Assembly: GCF_047663525.1 (NCBI RefSeq)
Contig: NC_092587.1
Span: 36,447,001-36,511,000 of the forward strand
Direction: 5' to 3'
Source of the DNA: Anas platyrhynchos
Lineage: Eukaryota > Chordata > Aves > Anseriformes > Anatidae
Length of the DNA stretch: 64,000 nucleotides
The translations under genes and the position numbers were made by a program. Of the stretch, positions 1 through 13,830 are shown piece by piece. The notes under the pieces are model-generated. The model saw only the letters and a list, made by a program, of their open reading frames with translations, ran no database searches and was not told the DNA's origin. How positions within the stretch are numbered: position 1 is the stretch's first letter; every line of letters begins with the position of its first letter.

Positions 1-82
1 ATAAAAAAGTAAACCTAAGTGTTTGGAGTCGGTGAAAACTTAGTGTTTTTTCCAGATAAATGTCAAAAGAGTAACCAATTTA

Positions 83-118
83 AACTTTTATTTTATTTTA
101 TTTTATTTATTTTATTTA
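83..118. repeat. (ATTTT)n simple repeat
   Basis: TTTTATTTTATTTTATTT-type repeat near the left end. Confidence 0.85.
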
Positions 119-1627
119 GAATGAGATCTGTGTCACAAAGCTTTAGTCATTTAAAAGCTAGATGCATCATCTAAGGTCTCATCAGCCAAGAGGCTAATTC
201 ACTCCTTCCTAAAATATGGGTCTAAGCTGGGTGGGATGAATCACTGATCCCTCCCCACTGACTGTTCAGGAAGCTGAGACAGTGATGTTAAACTAGCTTC
301 AAAAAAATGCGAATTCTTGTCGTTTCCAATTACACTGCTGAGCTGAGAGCTCCTGCTCATGAGCAATTGCTCTAATCATTGCTCTCCCCTTCCAGCTGTG
401 TCTCCAAAATAAGATAAGCCAGTTGTCTTCATCACATGCACAGGCTAGGCACGTAAACTCCAGAGGAAGCTTCATGCTCTGAGTCCCAGTTTCACAGAAA
501 TATCTGATTGCAGACTATGAAAGGGACGGACTCAGCATAGACAGAGTCATCCCCCTCTGAGCCAGCACAACCTGCTGCCTGGAGCAGGACGGCATTCCCA
601 TACCTGTCCCTTGAACACTGCTCATCAAATGCTAAGGCACTTTCAAACCTAAAGCTTAGAAGTATTTATTCACGTGCATCAGTCCCTTCTTCGATGCCCC
701 AATTACATCAGAGGAAAGGAAATGCAAGGAAAGCTGATACTAAAGAAGGAGGTATTCATTTGATCCAATGGTCAGTGAGTGCATTTATATCAGAGACAGC
801 AAGGACAGACATTTCGAATAGGAGCCAGCAGTTTCTCTGAGACTTTGAAAGCTCAGCAGCACTGCTCTTCCTGATTTGGAGCAGGTGACAGCAACAGGAC
901 ACGGGGGACTGCAAGCCCAAACCTGACCAGAATCCCTCAGCTATAGATAATATCACAATTAAGCATATTAAAACATGCCAGACACTTCCCATAGTTCATA
1001 TTGCTCTGTTAAAGCCAATACTCACTTCTACCAACCCTGCCACCAGGCTCAGTCCTGCTGCACCTGCTCTGCCCATGCTGGGTCCATTTTGAGTTAAAAA
1101 CTACAGAATTGAGTCTTTGAATGGAGCGTGAACCTCCACACAGGCAGCCTAGTGAAAAGGCTATAAAGGGAGGCTTTCGAATTATGATTGTCCGGAACGT
1201 GATGTCATAATAATAAAACAACATCAGGAAATGATAGAAATATGATGTACCTTTTTTACTGTAAATCCTTTGTGTCAGATTCCCAGATGGTGTGAATCTG
1301 CGTAGCTCTGGGAAATCAATGAAAGCACTCTGCCATACACCACTGAAGGAGTCGGCCAAAACACTTTCAGAGCATCCTTGACGGAAGGGTGGAGAGGGGA
1401 GATGTGCACAAGATGCAGAGGCAATATCTGACAGCACTTCCCTGGAGCTGGGGCAGGTGCTCCCAAGGCCCTTCTGAATGCCTAAATTAGATACCACCAA
1501 AATCCAGGCAGAAGGCAAAGGCGTATTCTCATTATATGAGTATAAATCAGGAATGACCCTATAGAAACCACAGTTACACTCATTTGAGCACAATATGTAT
1601 GAGAAAAGATTCAAGACTTTTGAGGGT

Positions 1628-1668
1628 TTATTTTTCTTTCTTTCTTTCCTTTTTTTTTTTTTTTTTTT
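1628..1668. repeat. Pyrimidine tract ending in T19
   Basis: (TTTC)n leading into 19 consecutive T (1650-1668). Confidence 0.95.
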
Positions 1669-2204
1669 GCATTCATGGGTTACACTAAACATGTTCATGC
1701 TGCCATAGATATCTCATGGGTTGTGGTATCTTCAAAACCCCCTGAAACATATGTTCTGCCTTCAAGCATTTTCATAGTCTGAGCCTGAACTCTGCAGTAT
1801 ACTCCTCACTAGGTTTTACTATGTGGAGACAGTGCTTACTTCCCCATGTGGCATTAATTTCAATAGACGCTATCAATTCTGCATGAATCAAAAGCCTCCT
1901 CTTCTCCCCAGCCTTGGGATGGTCGGGACTGAGAGGCTGGATGTCCCCAAAAGCAATAAACCATGGGCAATGGGGGGTTTCTCTGCACACCGCTTTGAAA
2001 GCATTTTGAAAACTTCCCTCATCCATGCTCTCCAGCCCCAAAACCATGTCCACGGGAAAGAAGGGGATGGCACTGACCCTGTGGCTGCAGCCCGTCCCTG
2101 TGCTGCTGCCGGCACCGCATGCTGCCCCGGCACGGCATCGTGCTTCCACCTCTGCTGAATCATAACTTTACAGCCCTGCGAGATCACAAGAAACAAGCGC
2201 ATAT

Positions 2205-2230
2205 GGGAAAGAAAAGAAAGAAAAGAAAAA
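2205..2230. repeat. (GAAAA/GAAA)n purine repeat
   Basis: GAAAGAAAAGAAAGAAAAG, a short uninterrupted purine microsatellite. Confidence 0.85.
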
Positions 2231-5200
2231 TATGAACAGGAACACTAAAAGTAATATCTAACAACCAGCTATCACTTTCCAAATATTTTTCTTCTATTAA
2301 TTTTAAGGGGGAAATCATTTGGTGGTAAATGGGGAATAAACTAAAACCATCTGCACCATGCTAGGCAGCTGTCAGAAAGCCAAGCAAGCTCTTTGGGTAT
2401 ATAGGCCTGATGTTTAAATCCACTGAAGCTATTCCAGCAGTGTCAAGCACACTGATGAGAGTGCTTTCCGAGCACCGTGTGCGAGGGGCTGACTCTATTG
2501 TTATAGGGAGAATATTGCTAGGATTAGAAAGGTGCAGTAGAAAACCACTAAAGTGATACAGGTTTGCAAGAAATGAATTGTGGAGGGAGATTAGTCATAT
2601 GGCACACATCTACCCGAGAATAAAAGGAAACCATGAGGGCAGAGAAGAGATCTCATGGGCTGATGGGAGAAGATGCCTAACACAGTGTGTAATTTAAAAA
2701 CCAGAGGACCGGACTTGAGTAGAAAGGGAGGGGAGCCGCCCATAAACCATCTGAGAAGAGTGTCTTAATCCAAGAAGTAGTTAGCAGATAGCCTGATTGC
2801 TAACTTTGGCAGTTTGATCTAAGCGGGGAACACCACCACCGGTCCTGGAGGAGGGAAAGGCTTTTCAAAAAAGGAGTAAACTTAAGAGTATGTCCCATCA
2901 ACTAGATTTCTGAGATAAGGTTAATGAGAAATCGGTTGATTTGTACTTCCTGAGTTTAAAAGTGCAGATCTCCATGGATCGTAATGTCCTGCCTGGCTGC
3001 TAATGTTCGTATGTTAAATAAACACAGCTTCTCTTCCGAATATTAGGGTAACGCAATGCGCCTTTTCCAGGACAAATTGAAACTGTATTTTATTCATTTT
3101 ATAGGATCAGCGATATCAGGGGAGGAAGGAAAAGGTTCGGCATTTATACTGCACAGTGCTGAAAACACTTCATCTGAATATGTTGTAACTTTACTGGGAT
3201 GACCTGCAACTCAACTAGTGTAAATGCAGGCATTATTGTCATCCATGAATTTTATTTTATTTTTATCCTTCTGAGCAACCCTTGCAGCCAAAAATTCCAG
3301 AGAGTAAAAAAAGGAAGTGTTTCTTTTAATTCATTTTAGATCTCCAGCCACTTCCTTTCTCCTTGCCTGTATATTTTAAGGACGGGCACATGAAAGTCTC
3401 GAGCAGCCCGCCCTGTACTCTGTGTTATTGCTGACAGCCCTGTTGGCACCCCTTCTTTCAGCAGGGAACAGCCCGGGGGGCAGGTGGGAGCCCTCCCATT
3501 GAGCTTTGTGGGCCTGAGTCTCACCCCTAATTCCCTGGCCAAAGCTTGGACTAAACACAGAGACTCAGAATGAGCTCTGCACGTTTTGGATTATGCCCAG
3601 AGCCACCATCCACCCAGCTGGGCTGCGCCGAAATGCTCGGACCACAGAGGGATTCCCCTGCGAACACCCAACAAGCCAGGCCTCACCGGGGAGATGGGGG
3701 GAAAATGGAGAGGGGAATGAGGGAAACTGTGGAAGAAAGGAAGTGTGAGGGTGAGGGGAAGAGAAAATAAGTTAGATCTGAACATTTAGGAGTCAAAAGG
3801 GAAACATAAAGAAGGGTCTGAAGGAATGTGATGTTGAGGCCACCCAGTCTCGTGAGGTTTAGTCACAAAGCCCTCTCCCCTGGTCATTTCCACCATTTTC
3901 CTGTTGCAGCTGAGCTGACTGAAAATGCCTAACCCAACAGAAATCAGGGCACCGTCCCATGCTGCAGTTCAGGGGAAATCTGTGGAAATGCTCGTGTGGT
4001 CGAGCATGCAGGAGCCAAGGGAGTGGGAGGGCAGCACTGGACTTAGTGCCTGGGAGCAGTCAGGGCTGCAAGGGTCCCTCCAGCATGGTTGAACGTGGCA
4101 TCCTGGGCCCTGGAAGCAACCACTTTTCCATGGCCCACTACACCGTCTAGAGAAGCCCTTCTTACCTGGCACCTACTTTAACTGTGTTTGAGTGCACTGA
4201 CTCCTGGACGAATGCAGAGGGCTCAATTTTCTACCCCACTCCCCTTTGGAGGCTCGTGGAGCTCCCCTGGGCAGCCCCCCTGAGCACACACAGCTGTGCA
4301 TGCACCTGAAGTCACCAGTTGTGGCATCCTGCAAAATTCATGGCGACATCTCCAGACAGTCCCAACAGTGGTATCATGCAAACCTGCTGAGTGTCACAGA
4401 GAGCGATACAAGTTCCAGTCTCTGTGAAGTAGACTGCAGCACTCAGAAGGAGGCAAAAATGTTTCTAGCAATTTCCAGAGGAAGGTTTCTAAACTCCAGA
4501 ACAGCAGTCCTTTCCTATTTCATCCTGCACAGCCAGCACCTGGAAAAGAGAAGACTTTAAATGTTTCTTCCTTTCTTCAGACCCTCCTTGACAGTGTGTT
4601 TCCCAAAAGCAGTGGTTGTCCCTGGGCCAGGAGTACTCTTTTAGCACCTATGTTCCCTGACCTACATTAGGTATTGCAACCAAATGAGGTTCTTGCATCT
4701 CTGGACAATGTGAGCAGCCAAAGCTGTGATTCAGGACAGCCAAGAGCTGGCTTGCACAGCACACGGTGAGGTCCTCTTAGACACTGCTGTGCCTCAGCTG
4801 TCAGAGACCTGGGTCAAGCTTTAATTCAGAGGCTCTGGGATAGGATAAAAGTGGAAAAAAAAACACTTGCCTGAGCTCTCCTTTGGCCTTGCAGGGTGGC
4901 CAGTATCTCTCCTGCATCTGCAAACAGTATCTCTGGTGAAGCTTGAACATAAAAATGCAACAGCAACAGTTCTTCAGATCTGCACTGTAACATGCCAGCT
5001 TTACATTACTACTTCCACTCTATTTGCTGCTAGCAAAAAAAAGTGAGGTTATGAGAAAAGGATTAAACTGCACGGTATAGACAGAATAATACAGATATGG
5101 TGAACTTTTCTTCCTGGGTTTTATTAGTAAACTGCAGCAAGCCCAGTTTAAGTGCTAACTGTTGAGAAATAATCTTTCTGCTTTTAATTCTGTTCCTCTG

Positions 5201-5780
5201 AGCTGAGGACGTATCAGCACTTGGGAAAACGATTAGTTCCACACACAACTGTAATTTGTGGAGACCTGCAATAAAACCGTAATAATCTTGGATTATGGCA
5301 AATTGCTAACTCTCACCCTCATGCTCCGTGGTCGGTTCCTACCCTACAGTTACGGCAGGCAGGGACTTGTTTGTAGCCAAAGGATTTGTGCTTTTCTGAA
5401 CCAGGAAAGCACTTAGAAAGACTTGCACGGACTTGCTGTGGCATTCTTGAAAACTTTTAAGACTCAAAGTACATGAAATCTCATTCATACTTAAAAAAGC
5501 CAGGCTTTGTAAAGTGTGGTGCAGTCTGTAACCAAAATCGGAACACCTTCTTCTACATTTGAAAGCATTTTTCTAAACCTTTGGGGAAGGGAACTTATTT
5601 TTCCAGTGGTCAGCAACTAAAGAACAATTCTCCTCCTAAGTGCTCCTAAAACAATTTTGCTACAGATCCATCATATTTCTTGAATAAAACTGTAAGCAAA
5701 GAGAACCTTTCTGTGAAGGTTTATGAGCATTTTTTGTGAAGAACAAGTCAAACAAAAGATCAAAGCCATGCATTGAGAAG

Positions 5781-5805
5781 AAAAAAAAAAAAAAAAAAAA
5801 AAAAA
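5781..5805. repeat. A25 homopolymer
   Basis: 25 consecutive A. No processed-gene sequence is recognisable upstream of it. Confidence 0.95.
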
Positions 5806-6689
5806 GAAATAATATTGAACAGCATGTTGTAGGTGGGAAATCTGTATGGGGCAATTTAGAAAAACACTTTAATAGCTTCTTAATCAAAAATGAATTAGTC
5901 CATCCCAACAAGCACAGCATATAAATATTAACATTTCAGCCTTATCGTAAATGCCGGTCTTGTCGTGCTTCAGCAGTCACGTCACGGAGCAGTTTGAAAG
6001 GAGGTGCAGCGCTTCGGCATTAACTACAAAACCCATCTGCTGAGTGCTGCTGGAATAAAGCAAATGCCTTCCAGTTTTGCCTGTAAGATCTCCGGAGCTG
6101 GGTGATGGGAGATGAAATGCATCGTTAGTGGGGCCATCCGATACCCCGTGCTCAGGAGGGACCGGCTAGCGGGGAGGTAAGGATCGGCTGCTGGTTTGCA
6201 GCACGAGGGCAGTGCTAGGGCCCATGCCAGCAGAGCTGTCCCAGGGGGGTGCTGATGGAAGGGCACTGCAGGGTTGGGTCAACAGTCTCTGGTTCGTATT
6301 TCCTACAAAACGATAGTTGGGGAAACACGTATGGTATCCCACATGTGGAGGGTTAGGGTAAAGCTGTCGGATGCCTTCCCCGGATGATTTAGGAGCCCGT
6401 GTTGCAAGCAAAGGCACTGATCTTTATGATCTCCAGTCACTGCCGGCAAGACCTCTCGCACACCCCATCCAAAACCCACACCCTCCCGGGATGACTGCCG
6501 AGTTCAGCCAGACTCCTTTTTTTTTTTTTTAGAGCAGGAGAAATATCCTCCCTTTTCCCCTCCCCAATGGCCCCAGGGCCACCCAGCACCTGGCCATGCA
6601 CTGTGTGGTGGGGCACACCGGGGGGCCGGGCCCATCAGGAGGGCTGCAGTGTGGGGTTCATCCATGTTGGTGTGGCTCTGGTGACGTGT

Positions 6690-6732
6690 ACATGTCTAAA
6701 CAGACATGTCTAAATAGAGACTTGTCTAAATA
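6690..6732. repeat. Three-copy tandem of a ~15-bp unit
   Basis: ACATGTCTAAACAG, ACATGTCTAAATAGAG and ACTTGTCTAAATAT follow each other. The block is flanked by TGGCTCTGGT on both sides (about 6672-6681 and 6733-6742). Confidence 0.75.
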
Positions 6733-9700
6733 TGGCTCTGGTAGCAAAGTTATGGCATTCAGCTGGATGGAGGAGCTCTAGACTCAAGTCTGTAGATTAT
6801 TTCTGGCTTTCCTCCGAGGATTCAATAATTTCTTAGCTTCTCCTCTGGATATTTTATACATAAATCCCAATTTCAGTACATCTGAGTGCACACGCACCTT
6901 CCCAACACCTTCACGTTGGGCACATGATACTGAAATGGCGGTGGTCCGACTCTCCTGTGCTGTTGGAAAGCCTCCACTAAGCTGTTCATAAAGTGATTGC
7001 TCTTCACATACAACAACCACTCGATTGCCGAGTAGGTCCAGACTGAACACATATTGAAGCAGCTAAACAGACACCAAATATGGCCAAGAAATGCTTGATC
7101 ATAAATACGTCAGTTGTGGAATAGTCTCATAACAGTGTGGAATCTTAAAGTTTTGGGGAGAGGAAGGTTATACATGGGATGGTTATTACGTTGTAAAGGA
7201 ATTTCATTTCAACTGTTAAAAGGCAAAATAAATCATGTTTCTGGTTCTGCGAAAACAAGATTCTAAAACAAAAAAGGAGATCAGCATAGTATGGGATGGG
7301 AAGGGGATGAGAACACTGAGCCACACCAGAGTTGGATTTAAAACATTTCCAGCTGAAGCAGTCCCATGCTGTTGCCTTAACTTGGCAATATGTGCAGAGA
7401 ATGGCTTCCACCGAGGACTAGAGACTGGTTACAGTCTGGCACCAGGCATGCTTGAAAGATCTGGGTAAACACGGTTAATAGCAGTTGATTCCAGCAAGGC
7501 AGAGGGATACACTGAAACATGCCCCATGAGTCCTGCGCAGCCCCCTATATTGTGCCAGCCTTTCGGATCAGATGCTCACAGGCACAAGCCATTGGCCTGA
7601 AGATCAGCACGTTGCTGCTTCACCCCAGGCCACTGGGTCTTTGCGGTGCTTGCTGCCAAGCCGGTGGGATAGCCCAGTGCAGCCAATGCCTTTATTGGGG
7701 ACCACTATTTTTTAATATATTGTAACACTTGTAAAGCACTTTGCAACAATAAATCTTTTCATTATTTATGACATTTCCCCTTCCCTCTCTCTCAGTGCGA
7801 TAATATACTTTTAAAATAAACATTATCATTTTATACCTTCATTAAAACTCCATATATGCTCTTGGACATCCCCAAGGCATTCGCTGGAATCATAACTGTA
7901 AACAGCATGTGACGTAAGAATCCCACCCCATAAAGCTTGTTCATAGACACTTCGCAGCATACGCCGTTTATTAGGGCTTCCATTAAAGGTATTACGTTGC
8001 CATACTTTGCAACCATAAAACACTAAATAATTTCCAAGGATTATTTGATAGGAGACTTCTGTTTTAAATGGAGCTTGGGTATATGTGGGAAATCACTGGC
8101 AAAAATGTACCTAATTGACCCATTGCTGCGTATGTCTTTTTCATTATCATCTCAGCTCTGCAGGTCATAGCTTTTTCCCTAGTTTCACTACCTGGGTCAG
8201 CTTGACTGAATTTTTGACTGAAAAATTGTTCTACCTGCTTCTGCATGTGCACTGAATGGGATGCATGAGAAGAGCAGGGATGAACAGCCTGCCCACAGTG
8301 CAGTGGCTGGCAGAGTAGGAGGAATGACAGAGGAGAAACACCTGTAATTAACCACCAGCACTGCTGTCAATGTTGCCCCCATGTCAAAGTGTGGATTGTA
8401 GGTCCCAGTTGCCCCAGAGAATTCAGTGGGGTCCCCTGGGACTAAAGTGGAGGAGAGATCCTGGCTCTACATCCACAATAAACATCTAGAAAGCAGCAAG
8501 TACGACAAAAGGCAGGTCATGGGTTTGCTTGAAAGAATCGTAATTCAATTTTTTTCAAGTTAAAAAAGATAACCTATTTTCATAAACACTACCCTGAAAA
8601 GAATTCCACCATTTTATCACCTGAAACAACAAACACCTCAAAATCCAATTTTATTATATAATGAGTTGAATCTTGATGAAAGAGGCAAATCCTTCCATAT
8701 CTAATAATTTTTACAGAATGTCTGTTTAATACTATTTTGTTATTCAGACAGTTTTAGTCAGTTTTCCTCTTCATTATATCATTGTCAGAGATAAGCAGAA
8801 AGACAGGTAGACTCGCAAGTAAGCACCAAATTATGCCCCTGGTTAGAATTAGAGCACAAGATTTACTATGACTTTGATGCATTTGCTATTCTTGGCCTAA
8901 AGTAATTCTCAATATTATAAAACAGCAGTTTTATCTCAGCTTTCTGCTTTGTACCAAACAAAGTCCCAATATTACGGGATCACAACTGAGTAACTGAATA
9001 CACATGGATAATTCCCCTGAATTCAATGGAATATGTATGTCTGGAGAGTAACTTGTGTATACAAGTGCTTGCAAATGGAGGTTTATGCTTTACAGTTCAC
9101 TTGGCTAACAGACCCATCTTTCAACAAGATTTAATACCTCGTGCAGTTAATATTGTGACATAAAATCACATAATTTTATTCCCTTCCCTACTTCAGGGTG
9201 AAAGTATACATAACAGAAATGGAACAGAAATGCGGTGCATCACTGTCATTATTTTGCTGTATTGCAGAATTGCTCATCGTAAGCCAAGAGTTTCCTCATT
9301 TGCCATTGTTACAAAGTGTAACAGATGAATTTTGTGGCACTAAATCATGAGGGAAAATAAACAGCATTGAATTAGAAACCCAGGGCTTATTGCTGGCACC
9401 GAAACCAGCATTTCAGCAGACAATTAGCACATCTGATGTGTGCAGATCCAGATACATTCTCATTAGAAGCCAGTTCCAAAACAGCATGCTGCTCCAACAA
9501 AGGAAAGTTAGATACAGAGGGGACCCAGTTCTGGTCCCACTGTAACCGCTGGCAAACTCCCACAGTTTTCAGTAATCAACTAGATTGGGTCCAAAATGCA
9601 GACGTTAGATATACCATGAAAGAATGACTGTCTGGAATTTATTATGCAGTAGATATGCCACCAAACTGGAAATTTCACATAGGAAAAAAAATTGCATTGT

Positions 9701-10467
9701 GCTTTTAGCTTGGATAGGTTGGAAATGATGTAATAGAAGCATTATGATTTATAACAAATTTATGAGCTATGCAGGCAAGCCGTTCTCCAGGGATATATGT
9801 GGTAAATGGAGAATACCAGTGGCAAATAGAATTTACATCAAAGCAATCCTGCAGACCTCAAACACTTATTACTCTATTCATGACCTTTGTTAGTACACAG
9901 AAGTAGAATGCAGCTTAACATAATGTTAACATTTACCTAAAATGAAACATTTCTGTTTAAATGGTTACTGAAAATGAGATGAAAACTTTACGTAAGCTAC
10001 ACAACATATATTTTTGACATTATGCACCATTAGTTGAAAGTGAGTTGCCTTTAAAGACCGATGTAAGTTTATTGAATCAATGCACATACATGCAACGGGC
10101 TGTTTTTCTGATAAAATATCCGTAGCACACCTCAGCGGGCATGATGTGCATCCAGCTGAGCCCGAGGTGCAATTGCAGACTCAGACAGGGTTTTGGCCTC
10201 ATTTTTGCGGATGCTAACCCACATAACAGAGCAGCATGTAATTCACAGCAAATGGCAAACTCCTGCTGCAGAAATGCAGATTTTTGTAATGCTGGCCATG
10301 ACACAAAGTTACTTCTTTCCCCTGAAAGGCTGTGGGAGGGGGAGCAGCAGTCTCAGGGCAGTTCCCAGAGAGTTTTTCCTGCTATTTCGCAGTTATGTGT
10401 TACCAGACCTGGCCTACGAACAAATAAATTATGGTAATACCAGATGAAACTCTCTGTGCCATATGGT

Positions 10468-10612
10468 AGAATCATAGACTCATTAAGGTTGGAAAAGCCC
10501 TCCAAGATCATCTGGTCCAACCATCCCCCTACCACCAACGTCACCCACTAAACCATGTCCCTATGCATGATGTCCAGCCTTTCCTTGAACACCCGCAGGG
10601 ACAGTGACACAG
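10468..10612 (-). mobile_element. CR1 LINE fragment, 3' end, minus orientation
   Basis: The plus strand starts AGAATCATAGACTCATTAAG and continues GGTTGGAAAAGCCCTCCAAG then ATCATCTGGTCCAACCATCC, the reverse complement of the avian CR1 3' terminus. Similarity continues to TTCCTTGAACACCCGCAGGG and then fades. A strongly 5'-truncated, non-coding copy. Confidence 0.92.
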
Positions 10613-11231
10613 TGATGGTCACACAAGACACCAAGGTTTTTATCCAGACACATGGCAAGAGATGTGCATGAGGGGATATGGAGAGCAAGAGAGACAAAAT
10701 GATCTCTCCAGGGCCACGTGGCAGGCTGTTCTCATTTGGATTTCACTGCCTCTCTCTGAGATGACTATGGAAATTATTTACAGTGCCACCTCCACTTGCT
10801 GTTTCCAGAAGTACTAACTCATTAAAGTTTTCTGAGCCTTTCACTGACCCCCAGTGTCCAGAAGACCATGGCAGCTGCCAGGCTGGAGAGATCCCAGGTG
10901 TCCTACACAGACGAATGTCTTGATTTGGTGTTGAGCCATCCAGGATTCCTTTTTGCTATGAATGACAGATGTTGTCCATCTTGCTTGTACAAGCTGGGCT
11001 TCCCCCATAAAATTATCTAGAAATTCTGCCTCTTCCCCTCCCCTGTTAGGTTTTCTAAATTAAGAGGTATTTCTTTTACCAGCAGTTGACTTGCACACTG
11101 GTATTGGTGGATACCTTTTTCTAGGTGTGACCAGCAGAGCACATCTGAGAATCAGCTGCCTGTGAGAACGCTACAAACTTCTAGATGTTGAATTATGTCA
11201 AAAGGAAAGTTGATAGAAATAAAACAAATAG
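10613..11231. other. Unassigned spacer between two CR1 fragments
   Basis: No coding or repeat signal is recognised between the minus-strand and plus-strand CR1 copies. Confidence 0.6.
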
Positions 11232-11750
11232 ACAGCGTGGCCAGCAGGTCAAAGGAGGTGATCTTTTGTCTCTATTCAGCATCAGTGAGGCAGCACCTGG
11301 AGTACCGTGTCCAGTTCTGGACATTACAGGAGAGGCATGGACATACTGGACAGAGTCCAAGGATGGGCCACGGAGATGAGAAAGGGACTGGAGCATCTCC
11401 CACACAAGGATAGGCTGTTCAGCCTGGAGAAAAGAAGGCTCAAGAGAGATCTTGTCAATGTCTATAAATACCAGAAGAGAGGGTGCAAAGAAGATGGAGC
11501 CAGGCTCTTTTCAGTGGTGCCCATTGTCAGGACAAGAGGCAAAGGGCACGAAGTGGAGCAGAGGAGGTTCCCTCTGATCACCAGGAGCACTTCTGTGCTG
11601 TGCAGGTGCCTGAGCCCTGGCACAGGCTGCCCAGAGAGGCTGTGGGATCTCCTCCATGGGGATCTTCAAAAGGTCTGAGTGGCACTGCATGAGTAGTGGG
11701 ACAAGACCTCCAGAGGTCCCTTGCAACCCCAACCATTCTGTTATGCAGTG
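11232..11750 (+). mobile_element. CR1 LINE fragment, 3' end of ORF2 plus 3' UTR, plus orientation
   Basis: Begins near GTGGCCAGCAGGTCAAAGGA and runs through the typical CR1 series CTGGAGTACCGTGTCCAGTT, GGCTGTTCAGCCTGGAGAA and CACAGGCTGCCCAGAGAGGC, ending at GACCTCCAGAGGTCCCTTGC and CAACCATTCTGTTATG. The ORF2 C-terminal reading frame is broken by stops and shifts, so this is a dead 5'-truncated copy. Similarity before 11232 is too weak to extend it confidently. Confidence 0.9.
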
Positions 11751-12204
11751 ACAACCCTGATGCCACACTTCTTCCAGTGATCCCACCAGAAACTTAACAG
11801 CCTCAGCCTCTTCTGAAGCCCTTGCTGACTCAATCAGCTTTTAAAACACCCATTATTTTACCTATCTACATCTACTTTAAGTCTGTTTATCTCTGTGTTT
11901 ATGCATCTTATCTATGTGAGCATAAAAAAAGCACTTCGGGCTCTTACATTGGGAATAGCAAAGATGGTTTATGGCAGGCAGTCCCAGACCTCTTAACTTT
12001 TGACAGAGGTGAATATATTTTAAAGTTAGCTGTCCTATGTCCATCAACATCAGCAGAACTCGACTGTCTCTCAGCAGCTGGAACATAGCGAAGGACATCT
12101 GCCTGGCTTACTGTAGCCCTTTTGCATGGAACAAAATTAAACGACATGCTATGCCTTTCACATGGAAATGGCAATGCATGGTCAGAGAATTAAATTTTCT
12201 GACC

Positions 12205-12221
12205 AAAAAAAAAAAAAAAAA
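12205..12221. repeat. A17 homopolymer
   Basis: 17 consecutive A followed by GAAATAATAATAATT. Confidence 0.95.
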
Positions 12222-13737
12222 GAAATAATAATAATTCAAAAGAGATGTGTTTATTATTCTGAAGCTTCCTGGTGTTTCCCTGAAAACCAGAAAAATGGAA
12301 CATTGAAAACTACATCCTCCCCTATGCCTCTAAGTTGCGTTTTCCCCAAAAACTTGAAATGCACTCTGCAAGAAAGTTACACACATTTTTCAGCAGGACC
12401 TTTTTGATCAGCTTTCACAGAAAACCTATGATGTTTCATTTTGACCACACATGGCAAATGAAACGAACTCTAAGAAGTTTTATTCATCCTCAAATCCTGT
12501 AGACCTGCTTCAGACTGTGAATTCCCCCTTCTTAATGGAGTGGAGTAGCAGAAAGAGCCATACAGTCAGTCAGTGTCTCCAGGAGCTGGGCCCACCATCC
12601 TGGGGCAGGGGAATTGCAAGAAACCAGTTTGGAGCATCCAACCCAGATCGCTCAGTCCAAAGGACAACCGTCTGAGTGGTTTATTCCACCACGATTGCTC
12701 CTGCCATTCTTTTAATATTCAGTCACCCAGCAGGAGACTGAATAGTTTTTAAGCCTTCATGAAAACAATGGTATATTTATCTCAGATTTAATCAACAAAG
12801 GAAAAGAAGGATGCTACAAGGGTAAGCTATTCAAACATAAGTGTAATGTTGGATGTCAAACAATAGCATATTGTAAGTAATACCAAAAAAGGTTTACTCC
12901 TATAGCAACATTTAGGGAAAACATATGATAACAATAAAAATGATTTCCACAACCTTTTCACCACTTGTTCCATGTGGGAATGATAACCGATACTCCTGCT
13001 CTACATTTTTAAAGAAATATTCCTTGCAAATAATACATTACAAGCTTTGTGTACTGAGCCTCTATTGCGCGTGTGTTCTCAGTTATTACTTTTCTGGAAC
13101 ATGAATTGTATTATGAACACCAGTGTGTAAACTCCACTTGGGCTCATTTAAAGCCATTTCAAGGGGCTGTTTCTAGCCCTGAGTTCTACCAGAATTAAGG
13201 GAATGGTTTGGTTTTGAGTCATCTTCCCCTAGTTGCCATTTAAGCATAAATATTCCAATTTGTTCTTTTTTAAATCAGCACCGGATGAGACCATTAAATA
13301 ATATACATTCGTTAAACAGATCGTGGTTATGATCTGCATCAAGGCACTGCCAAGAACATATATATATGTATTATTGCTCAGTTCTGTGCTCTGGCTTGCA
13401 TTTTTAAGCCTGCGTCAATTCATAGCCATAGTCTTGCAGCCAGAAGAAAGTGGATGAGCACTGGATTTTTATTAAGAGGATTCCTCCAGCAGCAAGACAC
13501 ATGCCTCGATCAGTAGGCTCAACAAACAGAAACGTTACATACAGTGTCTTGCATTTCCACGCTTTTCATCAGAGGACCACAAAACCTTTTGCAAACTCTG
13601 GTTACGTCAGTCGTGCTACAACCCTCAGAAGAGGTAAACGCATACAATGGCTTTGGTGCAGATGGCTAAATTGACGCAAAGAGAGCTTGAGGGCATGATT
13701 ATATGAGCTGCAATCACACCTTTGATGGCAGTATGGA

Positions 13738-13830
13738 CGTAAAGACTTGCTCCAGATCACACAGTCAAACTGTGGCAAAGCCTGACACGAAATCAACAGC
13801 AACTCCTTTGTTCTAGTCTGGCCTCCTTGG
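13738..13830 (-). mobile_element. MIR/CORE-SINE-type remnant, minus orientation
   Basis: AAAGACTTGCTCCAGATCAC, ACAGTCAAACTGTGGCAAAG and CCTGACACGAAATC resemble the reverse complement of the MIR core (GACTTGCCCAAGGTCACACAG then GTGGCAGAGC). A decayed tRNA-derived SINE shared by amniotes. Boundaries are approximate. Confidence 0.6.

Larger units (their letters stand above)
1..10467. other. Gene-free intergenic segment
   Basis: No exon, RNA gene or clear transposon is recognised apart from the simple repeats listed separately. Open frames here are short and show no family motif. GC-richer patches occur near 2040-2150, 3420-3700 and 6430-6660. By synteny this is likely the HMGA2-side flank, but no HMGA2 exon or its let-7-rich 3' UTR is visible. 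Confidence 0.7.

Noticed and set aside
1009-1698. 229-codon open frame on the minus strand
   Set aside because: It begins with a lysine run translated from the T19 pyrimidine tract, shows no domain or splice logic, and has low-complexity composition. Chance frame.
6345-6360. Telomere-like GGGTTAGGGTAA
   Set aside because: It is a single unit of TTAGGG with no array, as expected by chance.
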